Below are positions 5,746-14,326 of a stretch of DNA of 36,684 bases, piece after piece. Origin of the DNA: CAG-303 sp034172985 (lineage in GTDB: Bacteria; Bacillota; Clostridia; Lachnospirales; Lachnospiraceae); NCBI GenBank assembly GCA_034172985.1, contig JAXFDY010000006.1:1-36684 (forward strand), read 5' to 3'. Positions within the stretch are counted from its first letter, which is position 1. Each line of letters begins with the position of its first letter. The position numbers and the translations under genes are program-made. The notes below the pieces were generated by a model. That model had not been told where the DNA came from, did no database searches, and saw only the letters and a list, made by a program, of their open reading frames with translations.

Positions 5746-8379
5746 ATGCAAAAAAGAAGAATACTTGTAGTAGAAGATCAGAAGTTAAATCGGGCTGTCT
5801 TAAAAGAAATTCTTGAAAATGATTATGAGCTTGTATATGCTGAGAATGGTCGCATAGCTTTGGATATTATGGAACGGGAGAAAAACGATTTAAGTCTTGT
5901 ATTGCTTGATATCGTTATGCCAGTGATGGATGGATATGAGGTATTGCGGATTATGCGAAAGAAGGGTCTTTTAGATGATTTGCCGGTATTAGTAGCCAGT
6001 CAGCGATTCGGGGATGATTCTGAACTTCAGGCATTATCATTAGGTTCATGGGATTATGTGCCAAAGCCTTATAACCCACAGGTTTTAAAGCGAAGAATCG
6101 AAAATCTTATACAGATGAATGAATCTATGAAAAAAGTAGATTATCTTGAGAAAGATGCGATAACAGGACTTTATAATAAGATTGCATTTTGCAATCGGGC
6201 AAAAGATATTTTGGGAAAATATCCTGAAAAAAAGTTTGAAATTATTGCTATTGATATAGAACATTTCAGATTGTTTAACAGTTCATATGGATATCAGAAA
6301 GGAGATGACCTTTTAAAGTATATTGGTGACAAAATGATTGATTTATTTTTTGACAAGATATTCCTTTCTGCCAGAGAATATGCTGATCGATTCTTTGTAT
6401 TTTGTGAGAGCGAGGAGGACTGTCCTCAAAATATATGTGATTGTCTGGCGGAGGATTTGGAACATTATCCGCTGGATTTAAGAGTTCATCTCGGGTTTGG
6501 AATCTATCAGATTGAAGATGTGAACGAAGATGTTTCTGCCATGTGTGATAAGGCTGTATGTGCTTTGAAGTGGGGAAAAGACCAGTATGGGAAAAATGTT
6601 TTTTACTATGACCATGCAATAGCTGAGGAACTGTTATTTGAGCGACAGATTATGGATAATATGGGTGCTGCTTTAAAAAATCATGAGTTTCAGGTTTATC
6701 TTCAGCCAAAGTATGATCTCTTTAATGAAAAGATGGCAGGAGCTGAGGCTTTGGTCAGATGGGTACATCCGGAAAGAGGAATTATACCGCCGAATAAGTT
6801 TATACCTATTTTTGAAAAGACAGGCTTTATTACAGAACTGGATATGTTTGTCTGGGAGAAGACATGCGAGATTATTAGTAACTGGATTAAATATGAGAAT
6901 AAGTATGTTCCGGTATCTGTTAATGTTTCCAGAAAGGATATCTATAAGGAAAATCTGCCAAAGTATTTTCTGGATCTTTTGAAAAAATATGGATTAAAGC
7001 AAAAATATCTACATCTGGAGATTACGGAAAGTGCCTATACGGAAGATCCGGATCAGCTTGTTAAAGTTGTGAATGAGTTGAAAGATGCAGGATTCACGAT
7101 AGAGATGGATGATTTTGGAAGTGGATATTCGTCTTTGAATATGCTTGCAAAGCTTCCGATTGATGTATTGAAACTGGATATGAAGATTATTCAGAATTAT
7201 GGACAGAAAAATAGTTCAAGAAGTATTATTAATTTCATTATGGGATTGGCAAAATGGATGAATCTGTATGTTATAGCAGAAGGGGTTGAAACCAGGGAAC
7301 AGATGGAATTATTAAAAAGCATGGATTGTAATTATGCCCAGGGATATTTCTTTGCAAAACCAATGCCAAATGAAGATTTTGAAAACAGAATTCAGACTTT
7401 GGAAGTATTACATATGCCGAGTGCCGGAGATGATGGTGATTGTGATCAGATTCTTGTCAGAGAATATGATAAAGAGCAGCTGATGCTTGTTATAGATGAC
7501 CAGCCGATGAACCGGGCAATCATTACAGATTATTTCAGGGATACTTTTTCTATCATTGAGGCAACAAATGGATTAGTTGCATTGCAGTACCTTGAAAAAG
7601 GCGGAAAGGCTGATATCATTATATTGGATATCTATATGCCGGAGATGGATGGTTTTCAGGTTTTGAAGAAATTAAAAGAAAATCCGGATACAAAAGATAT
7701 TCCGGTTATCGTATCTTCTCAGGCCGATGATGCAACTATTATTCAGGCCATAAAAGAAGGGGCTGCAGATTTTATGACAAAGCCTTTTGCAAAAGAAGAT
7801 GCACTACGGTGTGTGGATCATGTATTATCTGATATGTGTAACAAGATAAAAAAAGAGAAGCAGGAGTTGCAGGATCAGATGAGTGCCATGGAAAAGCTGT
7901 CCATGACGGATTTCCTGACAGGCTTATGGAACCGTTCTCATTTCGAAAAGGTGGTACGGGAATATTTAAGAGATTATCCAATGGAGCAATGTTATTATAT
8001 TCTCATGGATGTTGATAATTTTAAGACGATTAATGACCGGGAAGGTCATCTCGCAGGTGACCAGTTGATTCAGACAGTTGCAGAAAGGATCGTGAGTTGC
8101 TTTAGAGAAAATGATATTATTTGTCGTATGGGTGGCGATGAATTTGCGATTCTTATGCGTGCTGAGATGAATCGGGAAGGTTTGACAGAGAGAATGGAAC
8201 TCCTCCATCGGAGTATGGATTTTGTGGTGAAAGGTGTACATATTACCTGCTCAAGCGGAGTCAGCTGTTGTCCAAAAGATGGAACAGATTATTTATCTCT
8301 GCATAAAAAGGCAGATGCCGCATTGTATCTGGCAAAGAAGGACGGAAAAAACCGAAATATGATTTATGGAGATGAGTAG
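5746..8379 (+). CDS. REC-GGDEF(degenerate)-EAL-REC-GGDEF cyclic-di-GMP signalling protein
   Basis: An 877-residue soluble protein with five domains. REC1 (about 3-120) has D11, phospho-acceptor D55 and K107. A first GGDEF fold (about 135-290) is degenerate: the active loop reads YADRF at 212-216. EAL (about 300-550) looks catalytically complete: EALVR 334-338, N393, E425, D455-D456, K476, E512 and Q532. REC2 (about 578-697) has D584-D585, D628 and K679. The final GGDEF (about 715-875) is intact, GGDEF at 796-800, with a product-inhibition I-site R787-x-x-D790 five residues before it. It should both hydrolyse and make c-di-GMP, each half gated by its own receiver. No histidine kinase gene is adjacent, so the phosphodonor is unknown. 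It is monocistronic or nearly so, and its stop lies 5 bases before the riboflavin promoter. Confidence 0.95.
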   Translation: MQKRRILVVEDQKLNRAVLKEILENDYELVYAENGRIALDIMEREKNDLSLVLLDIVMPVMDGYEVLRIMRKKGLLDDLPVLVASQRFGDDSELQALSLGSWDYVPKPYNPQVLKRRIENLIQMNESMKKVDYLEKDAITGLYNKIAFCNRAKDILGKYPEKKFEIIAIDIEHFRLFNSSYGYQKGDDLLKYIGDKMIDLFFDKIFLSAREYADRFFVFCESEEDCPQNICDCLAEDLEHYPLDLRVHLGFGIYQIEDVNEDVSAMCDKAVCALKWGKDQYGKNVFYYDHAIAEELLFERQIMDNMGAALKNHEFQVYLQPKYDLFNEKMAGAEALVRWVHPERGIIPPNKFIPIFEKTGFITELDMFVWEKTCEIISNWIKYENKYVPVSVNVSRKDIYKENLPKYFLDLLKKYGLKQKYLHLEITESAYTEDPDQLVKVVNELKDAGFTIEMDDFGSGYSSLNMLAKLPIDVLKLDMKIIQNYGQKNSSRSIINFIMGLAKWMNLYVIAEGVETREQMELLKSMDCNYAQGYFFAKPMPNEDFENRIQTLEVLHMPSAGDDGDCDQILVREYDKEQLMLVIDDQPMNRAIITDYFRDTFSIIEATNGLVALQYLEKGGKADIIILDIYMPEMDGFQVLKKLKENPDTKDIPVIVSSQADDATIIQAIKEGAADFMTKPFAKEDALRCVDHVLSDMCNKIKKEKQELQDQMSAMEKLSMTDFLTGLWNRSHFEKVVREYLRDYPMEQCYYILMDVDNFKTINDREGHLAGDQLIQTVAERIVSCFRENDIICRMGGDEFAILMRAEMNREGLTERMELLHRSMDFVVKGVHITCSSGVSCCPKDGTDYLSLHKKADAALYLAKKDGKNRNMIYGDE

Positions 8380-8384
8380 TTTCC

Positions 8385-8413
8385 TTGACAATCACTTTTA
8401 CATATGGTATGAT
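8385..8413 (+). promoter_or_regulatory. Sigma-A promoter of the riboflavin cluster
   Basis: TTGACA (8385-8390), 17 bases, TATGAT (8408-8413). Transcription would begin about 8420, a few bases before the FMN riboswitch. Confidence 0.85.
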
Positions 8414-8430
8414 GAGGAAAATTTAAATAG

Positions 8431-8537
8431 TTCTTCAGGGCGGGGTGAAAATCCCCACCGGTGGTATAGCCCACGAGCCGAAAGGCATGATTTGGTGAGA
8501 TTCCAAAGCCGACAGTATAGTCTGGATGAAAGAAGAT
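8431..8537 (+). ncRNA. FMN riboswitch (RFN element)
   Basis: The conserved RFN core is plain: AGGGCGGGGTGAAAATCCCC then ACCGGTGGT, AGCCCACGAGCC, and the 3' part with GATTTGGTGAGATTCC, AAAGCCGACAGT and GGATGAAAGAAGA. The closing stem P1 pairs 8432-8436 with 8532-8536. The element binds flavin mononucleotide and controls the downstream rib genes. Its 5' strand (8433-8440, CTTCAGGG) is exactly complementary to 8579-8586 (CCCTGAAG), the 5' arm of the downstream terminator, so P1 and an antiterminator are mutually exclusive. Confidence 0.96.
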
Positions 8538-8574
8538 CATTTATGTACTTAGTATTCCGTTTAAAAGATTTTAT

Positions 8575-8610
8575 AAATCCCTGAAGTTCATAAACTTTAG
8601 GGATTTTTTT
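8575..8610 (+). terminator. FMN-riboswitch-controlled intrinsic terminator
   Basis: Arms 8575-8588 and 8593-8606 pair over 14 positions with one G-U, followed by a T-run to 8610. It lies 17 bases before the ribD start codon and forms the expression platform of the riboswitch: with FMN bound the terminator forms; without FMN its 5' arm can pair with 8433-8440. Confidence 0.92.
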
Positions 8611-8627
8611 GTTTAGGAGGTGACGAG

Positions 8628-9713
8628 ATGACGGATGAAGAATATATGCATATGGCACTTGAACTGGCGGTTAAGGGAAGGGGATATGTCAATCCCAATC
8701 CCATGGTTGGAGCAGTTATTGTGAAGGATGGAAAGGTGATTGGACAGGGATATCATCAATGTTATGGAGAACTTCATGCAGAGAGAAATGCCATAAAGAA
8801 TTTGACAGAGTCAGCAGAAGGAGCCACTATTTATGTGACGCTTGAGCCATGTTGTCATTACGGAAAAACACCGCCCTGCACAGAGGCCATTATAGAGAAT
8901 AAAATCAGCAGAGTGGTTATCGGCTCCAGGGATCCAAATCCTCTTGTATCTGGTAAAGGTGCAAGGATTTTAAGAGAACATGGAATAGAAGTGAAAGCAG
9001 ATGTGTTAAGAGAAGAATGTGATGCGATTAATCCGGTATTTTTTCACTACATTCAAAATAAAATGCCATATGTGGTTATGAAGTATGCTATGACACTGGA
9101 TGGAAAGATTGCATGTCATACTGGAAAATCCCAGTGGGTGACAGGGGAATCTGCACGGGCATATGTTCATGAATTAAGACATCAGTATATGGGAATTATG
9201 GTAGGGGTGCAGACAGTCATTGAAGATGATCCGATGTTGAATTGCCGAATGGAAGGTGGGAAGAATCCTGTCAGGATTGTTTGTGACAGCTGGCTGCGGA
9301 CGCCACTCGATAGCAAAATTGTAAAAACGGCTGGAGAGATCCGTACGATTATAGCCACCATATCTCAGGATAATGAGAAATGCAGAAAGTATCGGGAGGC
9401 CGGTTGTGAGATTCTTCTGACAAAAGAGAAAGAGAAACGGATAGATCTGAATGATTTAATGGCAAAACTTGGTGAGATGAAGTTGGACAGTATCTTATTG
9501 GAAGGTGGCGGAACTTTAAACTGGTCTGCATTGAAAGCTGGAATTGTCAATAAGATTATGGCTTTTCAGGCACCCAAAATTTTTGGCGGAAGGACTGCAA
9601 AGACACCGGTATCAGGAGAAGGTGTGGGGGAGCCGAAAGATGCGATTGTGTTTGAAAATATGAAATACCGAATGATAGGGGAAGATTTGCTGATAGAAGC
9701 AGAATTACCATAG
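8628..9713 (+). CDS. ribD: Bifunctional riboflavin deaminase/reductase RibD
   Basis: A 361-residue two-domain enzyme that deaminates the pyrimidine product of GTP cyclohydrolase II and then reduces its ribosyl side chain. The N-terminal deaminase (about 1-145) has the zinc motif HAERNA and PCCHYGKTPPC. The C-terminal reductase (about 148-361) starts VVMKYAMTLDGKIACHTGKS and has the NADPH-site segment LEGGGTLNWS. The first gene after the FMN riboswitch; AGGAGG sits six bases before the ATG. ribE follows after 15 bases. Full length for the family. Confidence 0.97.
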   Translation: MTDEEYMHMALELAVKGRGYVNPNPMVGAVIVKDGKVIGQGYHQCYGELHAERNAIKNLTESAEGATIYVTLEPCCHYGKTPPCTEAIIENKISRVVIGSRDPNPLVSGKGARILREHGIEVKADVLREECDAINPVFFHYIQNKMPYVVMKYAMTLDGKIACHTGKSQWVTGESARAYVHELRHQYMGIMVGVQTVIEDDPMLNCRMEGGKNPVRIVCDSWLRTPLDSKIVKTAGEIRTIIATISQDNEKCRKYREAGCEILLTKEKEKRIDLNDLMAKLGEMKLDSILLEGGGTLNWSALKAGIVNKIMAFQAPKIFGGRTAKTPVSGEGVGEPKDAIVFENMKYRMIGEDLLIEAELP

Positions 9714-9728
9714 AGAGGGGATGACAGA

Positions 9729-10367
9729 ATGTTTACCGGAATTGTAGAAGAGATAGGAACGATAGAGTCTGTTCAGAAAGGACTCAGATCTGCAGTATTA
9801 AATATCAGGGCAGACAAAATTATGGAAGATATTCACGATGGTGATAGCATCGCGGTGAATGGAGTATGTCTGACGGTGATTTCTTTTTCAAAGGGTATAT
9901 TTTCAGCAGATGTGATGCCGGAGACACTGAACCGTTCATCTTTGGGACAGTTAAAAAGCGGCAGTCATGTGAATTTGGAACGGGCAATGGCAGCAGATGG
10001 AAGATTTGGTGGACATATTGTATCCGGTCATATTGATGGAACTGGTGTCATTGGAGAGATAAAACGAGATGATAATGCGGTGTGGTATACCATTCGGGCA
10101 GATAAGAAGATCATGCGGTATGTGATAGAAAAAGGTTCTATTGCGATTGATGGAATCAGTCTTACTGTGGCAGAAACGGGAAGAGATTATTTTAAGGTTT
10201 CGATTATTCCTCATACACTGTCGGAAACGATTCTCGCAGAGAAAAATGAGGGAGCTGTTGTAAATCTGGAAAATGACTGTGTAGGAAAGTATGTTGAACA
10301 TTTGCTTGGTCTGGAGAAAGAATCAGGCGGAATAACCATGGATTTCTTAAGAAAGAATGGATTTTAG
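9729..10367 (+). CDS. ribE: Riboflavin synthase alpha subunit
   Basis: A 212-residue enzyme that converts two 6,7-dimethyl-8-ribityllumazine molecules into riboflavin and the pyrimidine precursor. It has the invariant N-terminus MFTGIVEEIGTI and two lumazine-binding repeats: the first contains AVNGVCLTVISF (about 41-52), the second AIDGISLTVAET (about 138-149). The inter-repeat motif GGHIVSGHIDGTG is present. It is 9 bases before ribBA and belongs to the FMN-regulated operon. Confidence 0.97.
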   Translation: MFTGIVEEIGTIESVQKGLRSAVLNIRADKIMEDIHDGDSIAVNGVCLTVISFSKGIFSADVMPETLNRSSLGQLKSGSHVNLERAMAADGRFGGHIVSGHIDGTGVIGEIKRDDNAVWYTIRADKKIMRYVIEKGSIAIDGISLTVAETGRDYFKVSIIPHTLSETILAEKNEGAVVNLENDCVGKYVEHLLGLEKESGGITMDFLRKNGF

Positions 10368-10376
10368 GAGGTTTAT

Positions 10377-11579
10377 ATGTTTACATTTAATACAGTGGAA
10401 GAAGTTTTAGAGGATTTAAGAAATGGAAAGATTGTTCTTGTCACTGATGATGAGAACAGGGAAAATGAAGGAGATTTTATCTGTGCAGCAGAGTATGCAA
10501 CTACACAAAATATTAATTTTATGGCTATGCATGGCAAAGGGTTAATCTGTATGCCGATGAGTGAAGAGTATTGTAAAAAGCTTCAGCTTCCGCAGATGGT
10601 TTATGACAATACAGATAATCACTGTACGGCTTTTACAGTTTCTATCGACCATGTAGATACTACCACAGGAATTTCAGCGGCGGAAAGAAGTATCACTGCC
10701 ATGAAATGTGTGGATGATGATGCGAAGCCGGAAGATTTCAGACGGCCGGGTCATATGTTTCCACTACTTGCAAAAAAGAATGGGGTATTGGAAAGAAACG
10801 GGCACACAGAGGCTACAGTAGATTTGATGCGTCTGGCAGGATTGAAAGAGTGTGGATTGTGTTGTGAAATCATGCGTGATGATGGTACTATGATGCGGAC
10901 ACCGGAGTTGATTGAGCTGGCAAAGAAATGGAATTTGAAATTTATAACGATAAAATCTCTTCAGGATTACAGAAAGAAGAATGAGAAACTGATAGAGTGT
11001 GAGGCTGTTACCAGAATGCCTACCAAGTACGGTGAATTTAAGGCATATGGGTATGTGAATAAATTAAATGGAGAACATCATGTGGCATTAGTCAAGGGTG
11101 AAATCGGTGATGGAGAGAAGCTTTTATGTCGTGTCCACTCAGAATGCCTTACAGGAGATGCCTTTGGCTCACTGAAATGTGATTGTGGTCAGCAGTTTGC
11201 GGCTGCAATGACTCAGATTAATCAGGAAGGAAGAGGTGTTCTTCTTTATATGAGACAGGAAGGAAGAGGTATTGGACTGATTAACAAACTGAAAGCCTAT
11301 GCTTTGCAGGATCAGGGGATGGATACTTTAGAAGCGAACCTTGCACTGGGATTTCCGGGAGATATGAGGGAATATTATATCGGTGCCCAGATTTTGAAAG
11401 ATTTAGGAGCAAAGACATTGCGCTTACTGACAAATAATCCGCATAAGATTTATGAATTATCAGATTATGGAATGGAGATTATAGAACGTGTCCCGATTCA
11501 GATGGAAGCAACTAATCAGGATTTATTCTATTTAAAAACAAAACAGAATAAAATGGGACATTTTCTAAATTATAAATAA
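10377..11579 (+). CDS. ribBA: Bifunctional DHBP synthase / GTP cyclohydrolase II
   Basis: A 400-residue fusion giving both starting branches of riboflavin synthesis. The N-terminal RibB half (about 1-200) shows the acidic metal loop DDENRENEGDF and RRPGHMFPLLAK, making the four-carbon unit from ribulose 5-phosphate. The C-terminal RibA half (about 205-400) shows the zinc cysteines in HSECLTGDAFGSLKCDCG and the catalytic RQEGRGIGL, opening GTP. Start has AGGAGG at normal distance. It sits between ribE and ribH, the standard Firmicute order. Both active sites look intact. Confidence 0.97.
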   Translation: MFTFNTVEEVLEDLRNGKIVLVTDDENRENEGDFICAAEYATTQNINFMAMHGKGLICMPMSEEYCKKLQLPQMVYDNTDNHCTAFTVSIDHVDTTTGISAAERSITAMKCVDDDAKPEDFRRPGHMFPLLAKKNGVLERNGHTEATVDLMRLAGLKECGLCCEIMRDDGTMMRTPELIELAKKWNLKFITIKSLQDYRKKNEKLIECEAVTRMPTKYGEFKAYGYVNKLNGEHHVALVKGEIGDGEKLLCRVHSECLTGDAFGSLKCDCGQQFAAAMTQINQEGRGVLLYMRQEGRGIGLINKLKAYALQDQGMDTLEANLALGFPGDMREYYIGAQILKDLGAKTLRLLTNNPHKIYELSDYGMEIIERVPIQMEATNQDLFYLKTKQNKMGHFLNYK

Positions 11580-11593
11580 GAGAGGTAAAAAAG

Positions 11594-12055
11594 ATGAAAG
11601 TTTTAGAAGGAAATTTTGCAGGACAGGGAATTAAAGTAGGGATTGTGGCAGCACGTTTTAACGAGTTTATTACATCAAAGCTGGTGTCAGGAGCATTAGA
11701 TGGTCTTAAAAGACATGAAGTATCTGAGGACGATATCGAAGTAGCATGGGTACCGGGAGCCTTTGAGATTCCTCTCGTAGCTCAGAAAATGGCTAATAGC
11801 GGAAAATATGATGCAGTGATTTGTCTGGGTGCAGTGATTCGCGGTGCAACATCTCACTACGATTATGTATGTAACGAGGTTTCAAAAGGCGTTGCCTCCG
11901 TCGGCTTAAATAGCGGCATTCCTGTATTATTTGGTGTGGTTACAACAGAAAACATCGAGCAGGCGATTGAAAGAGCCGGAACAAAAGCCGGGAATAAGGG
12001 ATATGATTGTGCATTAAGTGCTATCGAAATGGTTAATCTGCTGAAAAATATGTAA
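11594..12055 (+). CDS. ribH: 6,7-dimethyl-8-ribityllumazine synthase
   Basis: A 153-residue enzyme joining the pyrimidine and four-carbon precursors; family members form 60-subunit shells. Typical segments are VGIVAARFNEFIT, WVPGAFEIPL, CLGAVIRGATSHYDYV with catalytic H88, and PVLFGVVTTENIEQAIERAG. It closes the four rib genes; thiM starts only 19 bases later with no terminator between. Confidence 0.97.
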   Translation: MKVLEGNFAGQGIKVGIVAARFNEFITSKLVSGALDGLKRHEVSEDDIEVAWVPGAFEIPLVAQKMANSGKYDAVICLGAVIRGATSHYDYVCNEVSKGVASVGLNSGIPVLFGVVTTENIEQAIERAGTKAGNKGYDCALSAIEMVNLLKNM

Positions 12056-12074
12056 TAATATCTAGGAGAACAAT

Positions 12075-12920
12075 ATGTCGGGAGAATTTTTTTTGAAGGA
12101 ATGTCTGGAGACAGTGAGAGAGAAAAAACCTCTGGTTCATAATATTACAAATTATGTGACGGTAAATGATGTTGCAAATATGATACTTGCCTGCGGTGCC
12201 AGTCCCATTATGGCAGATGATACGGATGAAGTAGAAGAAATAACAGCATTATGTGCCGGACTGAATATTAATATTGGAACACTGAATCAAAGGACGATTC
12301 CCGCTATGTTGGCTGCAGGTAAAAAGTCCGTAAGTCTTGGACATGCTACATTACTGGATCCTGTAGGAGCGGGAGCGAGCAGACTGCGTACCGAAACGGC
12401 TGTAAAGCTGATACATGAGATTCCTTTTACGGCAATCCGAGGGAATACTTCAGAGATAAAGGCATTGGCATCGTGCGGAGGCCGTACAAAGGGTGTAGAT
12501 GCAGATAGTGCGGATGAAATCAACGAGGAAAATCTGGAACAGTCCATAGAATTTATACGGAAAGTAGCAAATGAATTTCATACTATTATTGCTGTCACGG
12601 GAGCAATCGATATTGTAACAGATGGATCAGATGTATATGTGATTCGCAACGGAAGAGCCCAGATGGGAAGAATAACCGGAACCGGTTGCCAGTTATCAGG
12701 TCTTGCTACAGCATTTCTTGCAGCAAATCCAAAGAACCATCTGCAGGCTATGGTAACAGCGGTAACAGCAATGGGTGTTGCCGGTGAAATTGCATGGTTG
12801 CGGATGGAAACCGGCGATGGAAATATTGCGTATCGAGGAAAGATTATTGATGCAATTTGCAACATGGAAGGTAATCAGTTGGAAGCAATGGCGAAAATCG
12901 CCAGAAAGCAGGGGAATTAA
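12075..12920 (+). CDS. thiM: Hydroxyethylthiazole kinase
   Basis: A 281-residue ribokinase-fold enzyme that phosphorylates the thiazole alcohol for thiamine salvage. Family features: KPLVHNITNYVTVNDVANM near 18, SPIMADD near 43, LDPVGAGASRLR near 95, AIRGNTSEI near 118 and the ATP/anion-hole motif GTGCQLSGL near 200 (C at 203). thiE follows after 2 bases. No TPP riboswitch fits in the 19-base gap after ribH, so it may be read from the FMN-controlled promoter. thiD, needed for the pyrimidine half, is not in the window. Confidence 0.96.
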   Translation: MSGEFFLKECLETVREKKPLVHNITNYVTVNDVANMILACGASPIMADDTDEVEEITALCAGLNINIGTLNQRTIPAMLAAGKKSVSLGHATLLDPVGAGASRLRTETAVKLIHEIPFTAIRGNTSEIKALASCGGRTKGVDADSADEINEENLEQSIEFIRKVANEFHTIIAVTGAIDIVTDGSDVYVIRNGRAQMGRITGTGCQLSGLATAFLAANPKNHLQAMVTAVTAMGVAGEIAWLRMETGDGNIAYRGKIIDAICNMEGNQLEAMAKIARKQGN

Positions 12921-12922
12921 AT

Positions 12923-13570
12923 ATGAAAGTGAATAGACAGGATATGGTTTTATATGGGGTGACAGATCGCAGCTGGCTGGGAGAAAGCACTCTGTATCAG
13001 CAGGTGGAACAGGCATTAAAGGGTGGTGCCACATTTATTCAGTTAAGGGAAAAGGATTTGGATGAGGAGACTTTTTTACAGGAAGCATTGGAGATAAAAG
13101 ATCTTTGCAAAACTTATCATGTACCATTTGTTATAAATGATAATGTAAATATTGCCAAGCAGGCAGATGCAGATGGAGTTCATGTAGGACAGGGGGATAT
13201 GGAAATTGCGGATGCCCGGGAGATTCTGGGGGCAGATAAAATAATCGGTGTATCGGTCAAGACTGTGGAACAGGCACTGCTTGCACAGGCCAAAGGAGCG
13301 GACTATCTGGGGGTTGGAGCGGTATTCCGCACAGGAACAAAAAAAGATGCCACCTGTATTTCGGAAACGATGCTTCGTGATATTTGTCAGGCGGTATCCA
13401 TTCCTGTTGTAGCCATTGGTGGTATTTCTACAGAAAATGTAATGGAGCTTTCAGGAAGCGGAATTGATGGCGTTGCAGTTGTCAGTGCCATTTTTTCCTG
13501 CGAAAACATTGAAGAAGGAACAAGAAGATTAAAGAAACAGGTAGAACAATTATTAAAGGGGAAAGAATGA
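12923..13570 (+). CDS. thiE: Thiamine phosphate synthase
   Basis: A 215-residue TIM-barrel enzyme coupling thiazole phosphate with the pyrimidine diphosphate to give thiamine phosphate. Motifs seen: YGVTDR at the start, IQLREKDLDEETFL, PFVINDNVNIAKQADADGVH, VGQGDM, GVSVKTVEQA, YLGVGAVFRTGTKKDA and VVAIGGISTENV. It is tightly linked to thiM (2-base gap) and overlaps the next gene by ATGA, implying translational coupling to the pseudouridine synthase. Confidence 0.96.
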   Translation: MKVNRQDMVLYGVTDRSWLGESTLYQQVEQALKGGATFIQLREKDLDEETFLQEALEIKDLCKTYHVPFVINDNVNIAKQADADGVHVGQGDMEIADAREILGADKIIGVSVKTVEQALLAQAKGADYLGVGAVFRTGTKKDATCISETMLRDICQAVSIPVVAIGGISTENVMELSGSGIDGVAVVSAIFSCENIEEGTRRLKKQVEQLLKGKE

Positions 13571-14316
13571 GTGACAGTTTAGTCAGATTAAATAAATTTT
13601 TAAGTGATGCCGGCTTTTGTTCCAGACGTGAAGCGGACAGGCTGATAGAAGAAGGTTCTGTAACCGTAAACGGAGAAACAGCAATCATGGGAATGAAAGT
13701 GGAATGCCATTGGGATATTCGTGTTCAGGGAAAGAAGATTAAGACGGAAGATGAATTTATTCTCATAGCATGTAATAAGCCGAGAGGAATCGAGTGTACG
13801 ACCAGTAAAGTGATAAAAGACAATATTGTAGATTTTATTGGGTATCCGAAACGTATTTATCCAATCGGCCGTCTGGATAAAGATTCGGAAGGTCTGATTC
13901 TTTTGACGAATCATGGGGATATCGTAAATAAGATATTGAAAGCATCCAATTATCATGAGAAAGAGTATCTGGTAACAGTAAATCGCCCAGTAGACAGCGC
14001 CTTCCTTCACAAGATGGCAAATGGGGTTAAAATCAGTAAGGTTGAGAAGGTGAATGGGGAAAAAAGAATTATTTTTGAAGCTGTTACCAGAAAATGTAAA
14101 GTGGAACAGACAGGAGAACGATCGTTTCGGATTGTCATTACGCAGGGCTTAAATCGGCAGATACGTCGTATGTGTGAGGCTTGTGGAGCAAAAGTAGTCA
14201 CATTGAAAAGAGTTCGTATTATGAATATTGTACTTGGAAATCTTCCTGTGGGACAGTATCGCAAAGTATCAGATGAAGAGTTGAAAAGATTGTTGGAAGA
14301 ATGTGATAGAAAGTGA
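13567..14316 (+). CDS. rluF: 23S rRNA pseudouridine synthase, RluF type
   Basis: A 249-residue RsuA/RluB/E/F family enzyme that isomerises uridine in rRNA. An S4 RNA-binding domain lies at residues 5-60 (VRLNKFLSDAGFCSRREADR), followed by the catalytic domain with GRLDKDSEGLILLTN, catalytic D104, and GLNRQIRRMCEACG near 197. The segments CNKPRGIECTT and HGDIVNKILKASNYHEKEYL match the RluF branch better than RluB, where the 23S target is U2604. Overlaps thiE by 4 bases. Assignment to RluF rather than another RsuA-family member is likely but not certain. Confidence 0.85.
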   Translation: MSDSLVRLNKFLSDAGFCSRREADRLIEEGSVTVNGETAIMGMKVECHWDIRVQGKKIKTEDEFILIACNKPRGIECTTSKVIKDNIVDFIGYPKRIYPIGRLDKDSEGLILLTNHGDIVNKILKASNYHEKEYLVTVNRPVDSAFLHKMANGVKISKVEKVNGEKRIIFEAVTRKCKVEQTGERSFRIVITQGLNRQIRRMCEACGAKVVTLKRVRIMNIVLGNLPVGQYRKVSDEELKRLLEECDRK

Positions 14317-14326
14317 ATGGAGAAGC

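Noticed and set aside
12578..12865. Minus-strand open frames opposite thiM.
   Set aside because: They mirror the thiM coding frame and show no recognisable protein or start signal.
14303..14326. GTG start extending the DNA ligase by 8 residues.
   Set aside because: It lies inside rluF without a ribosome binding site; ATG at 14327 has GGAGA at the right distance.
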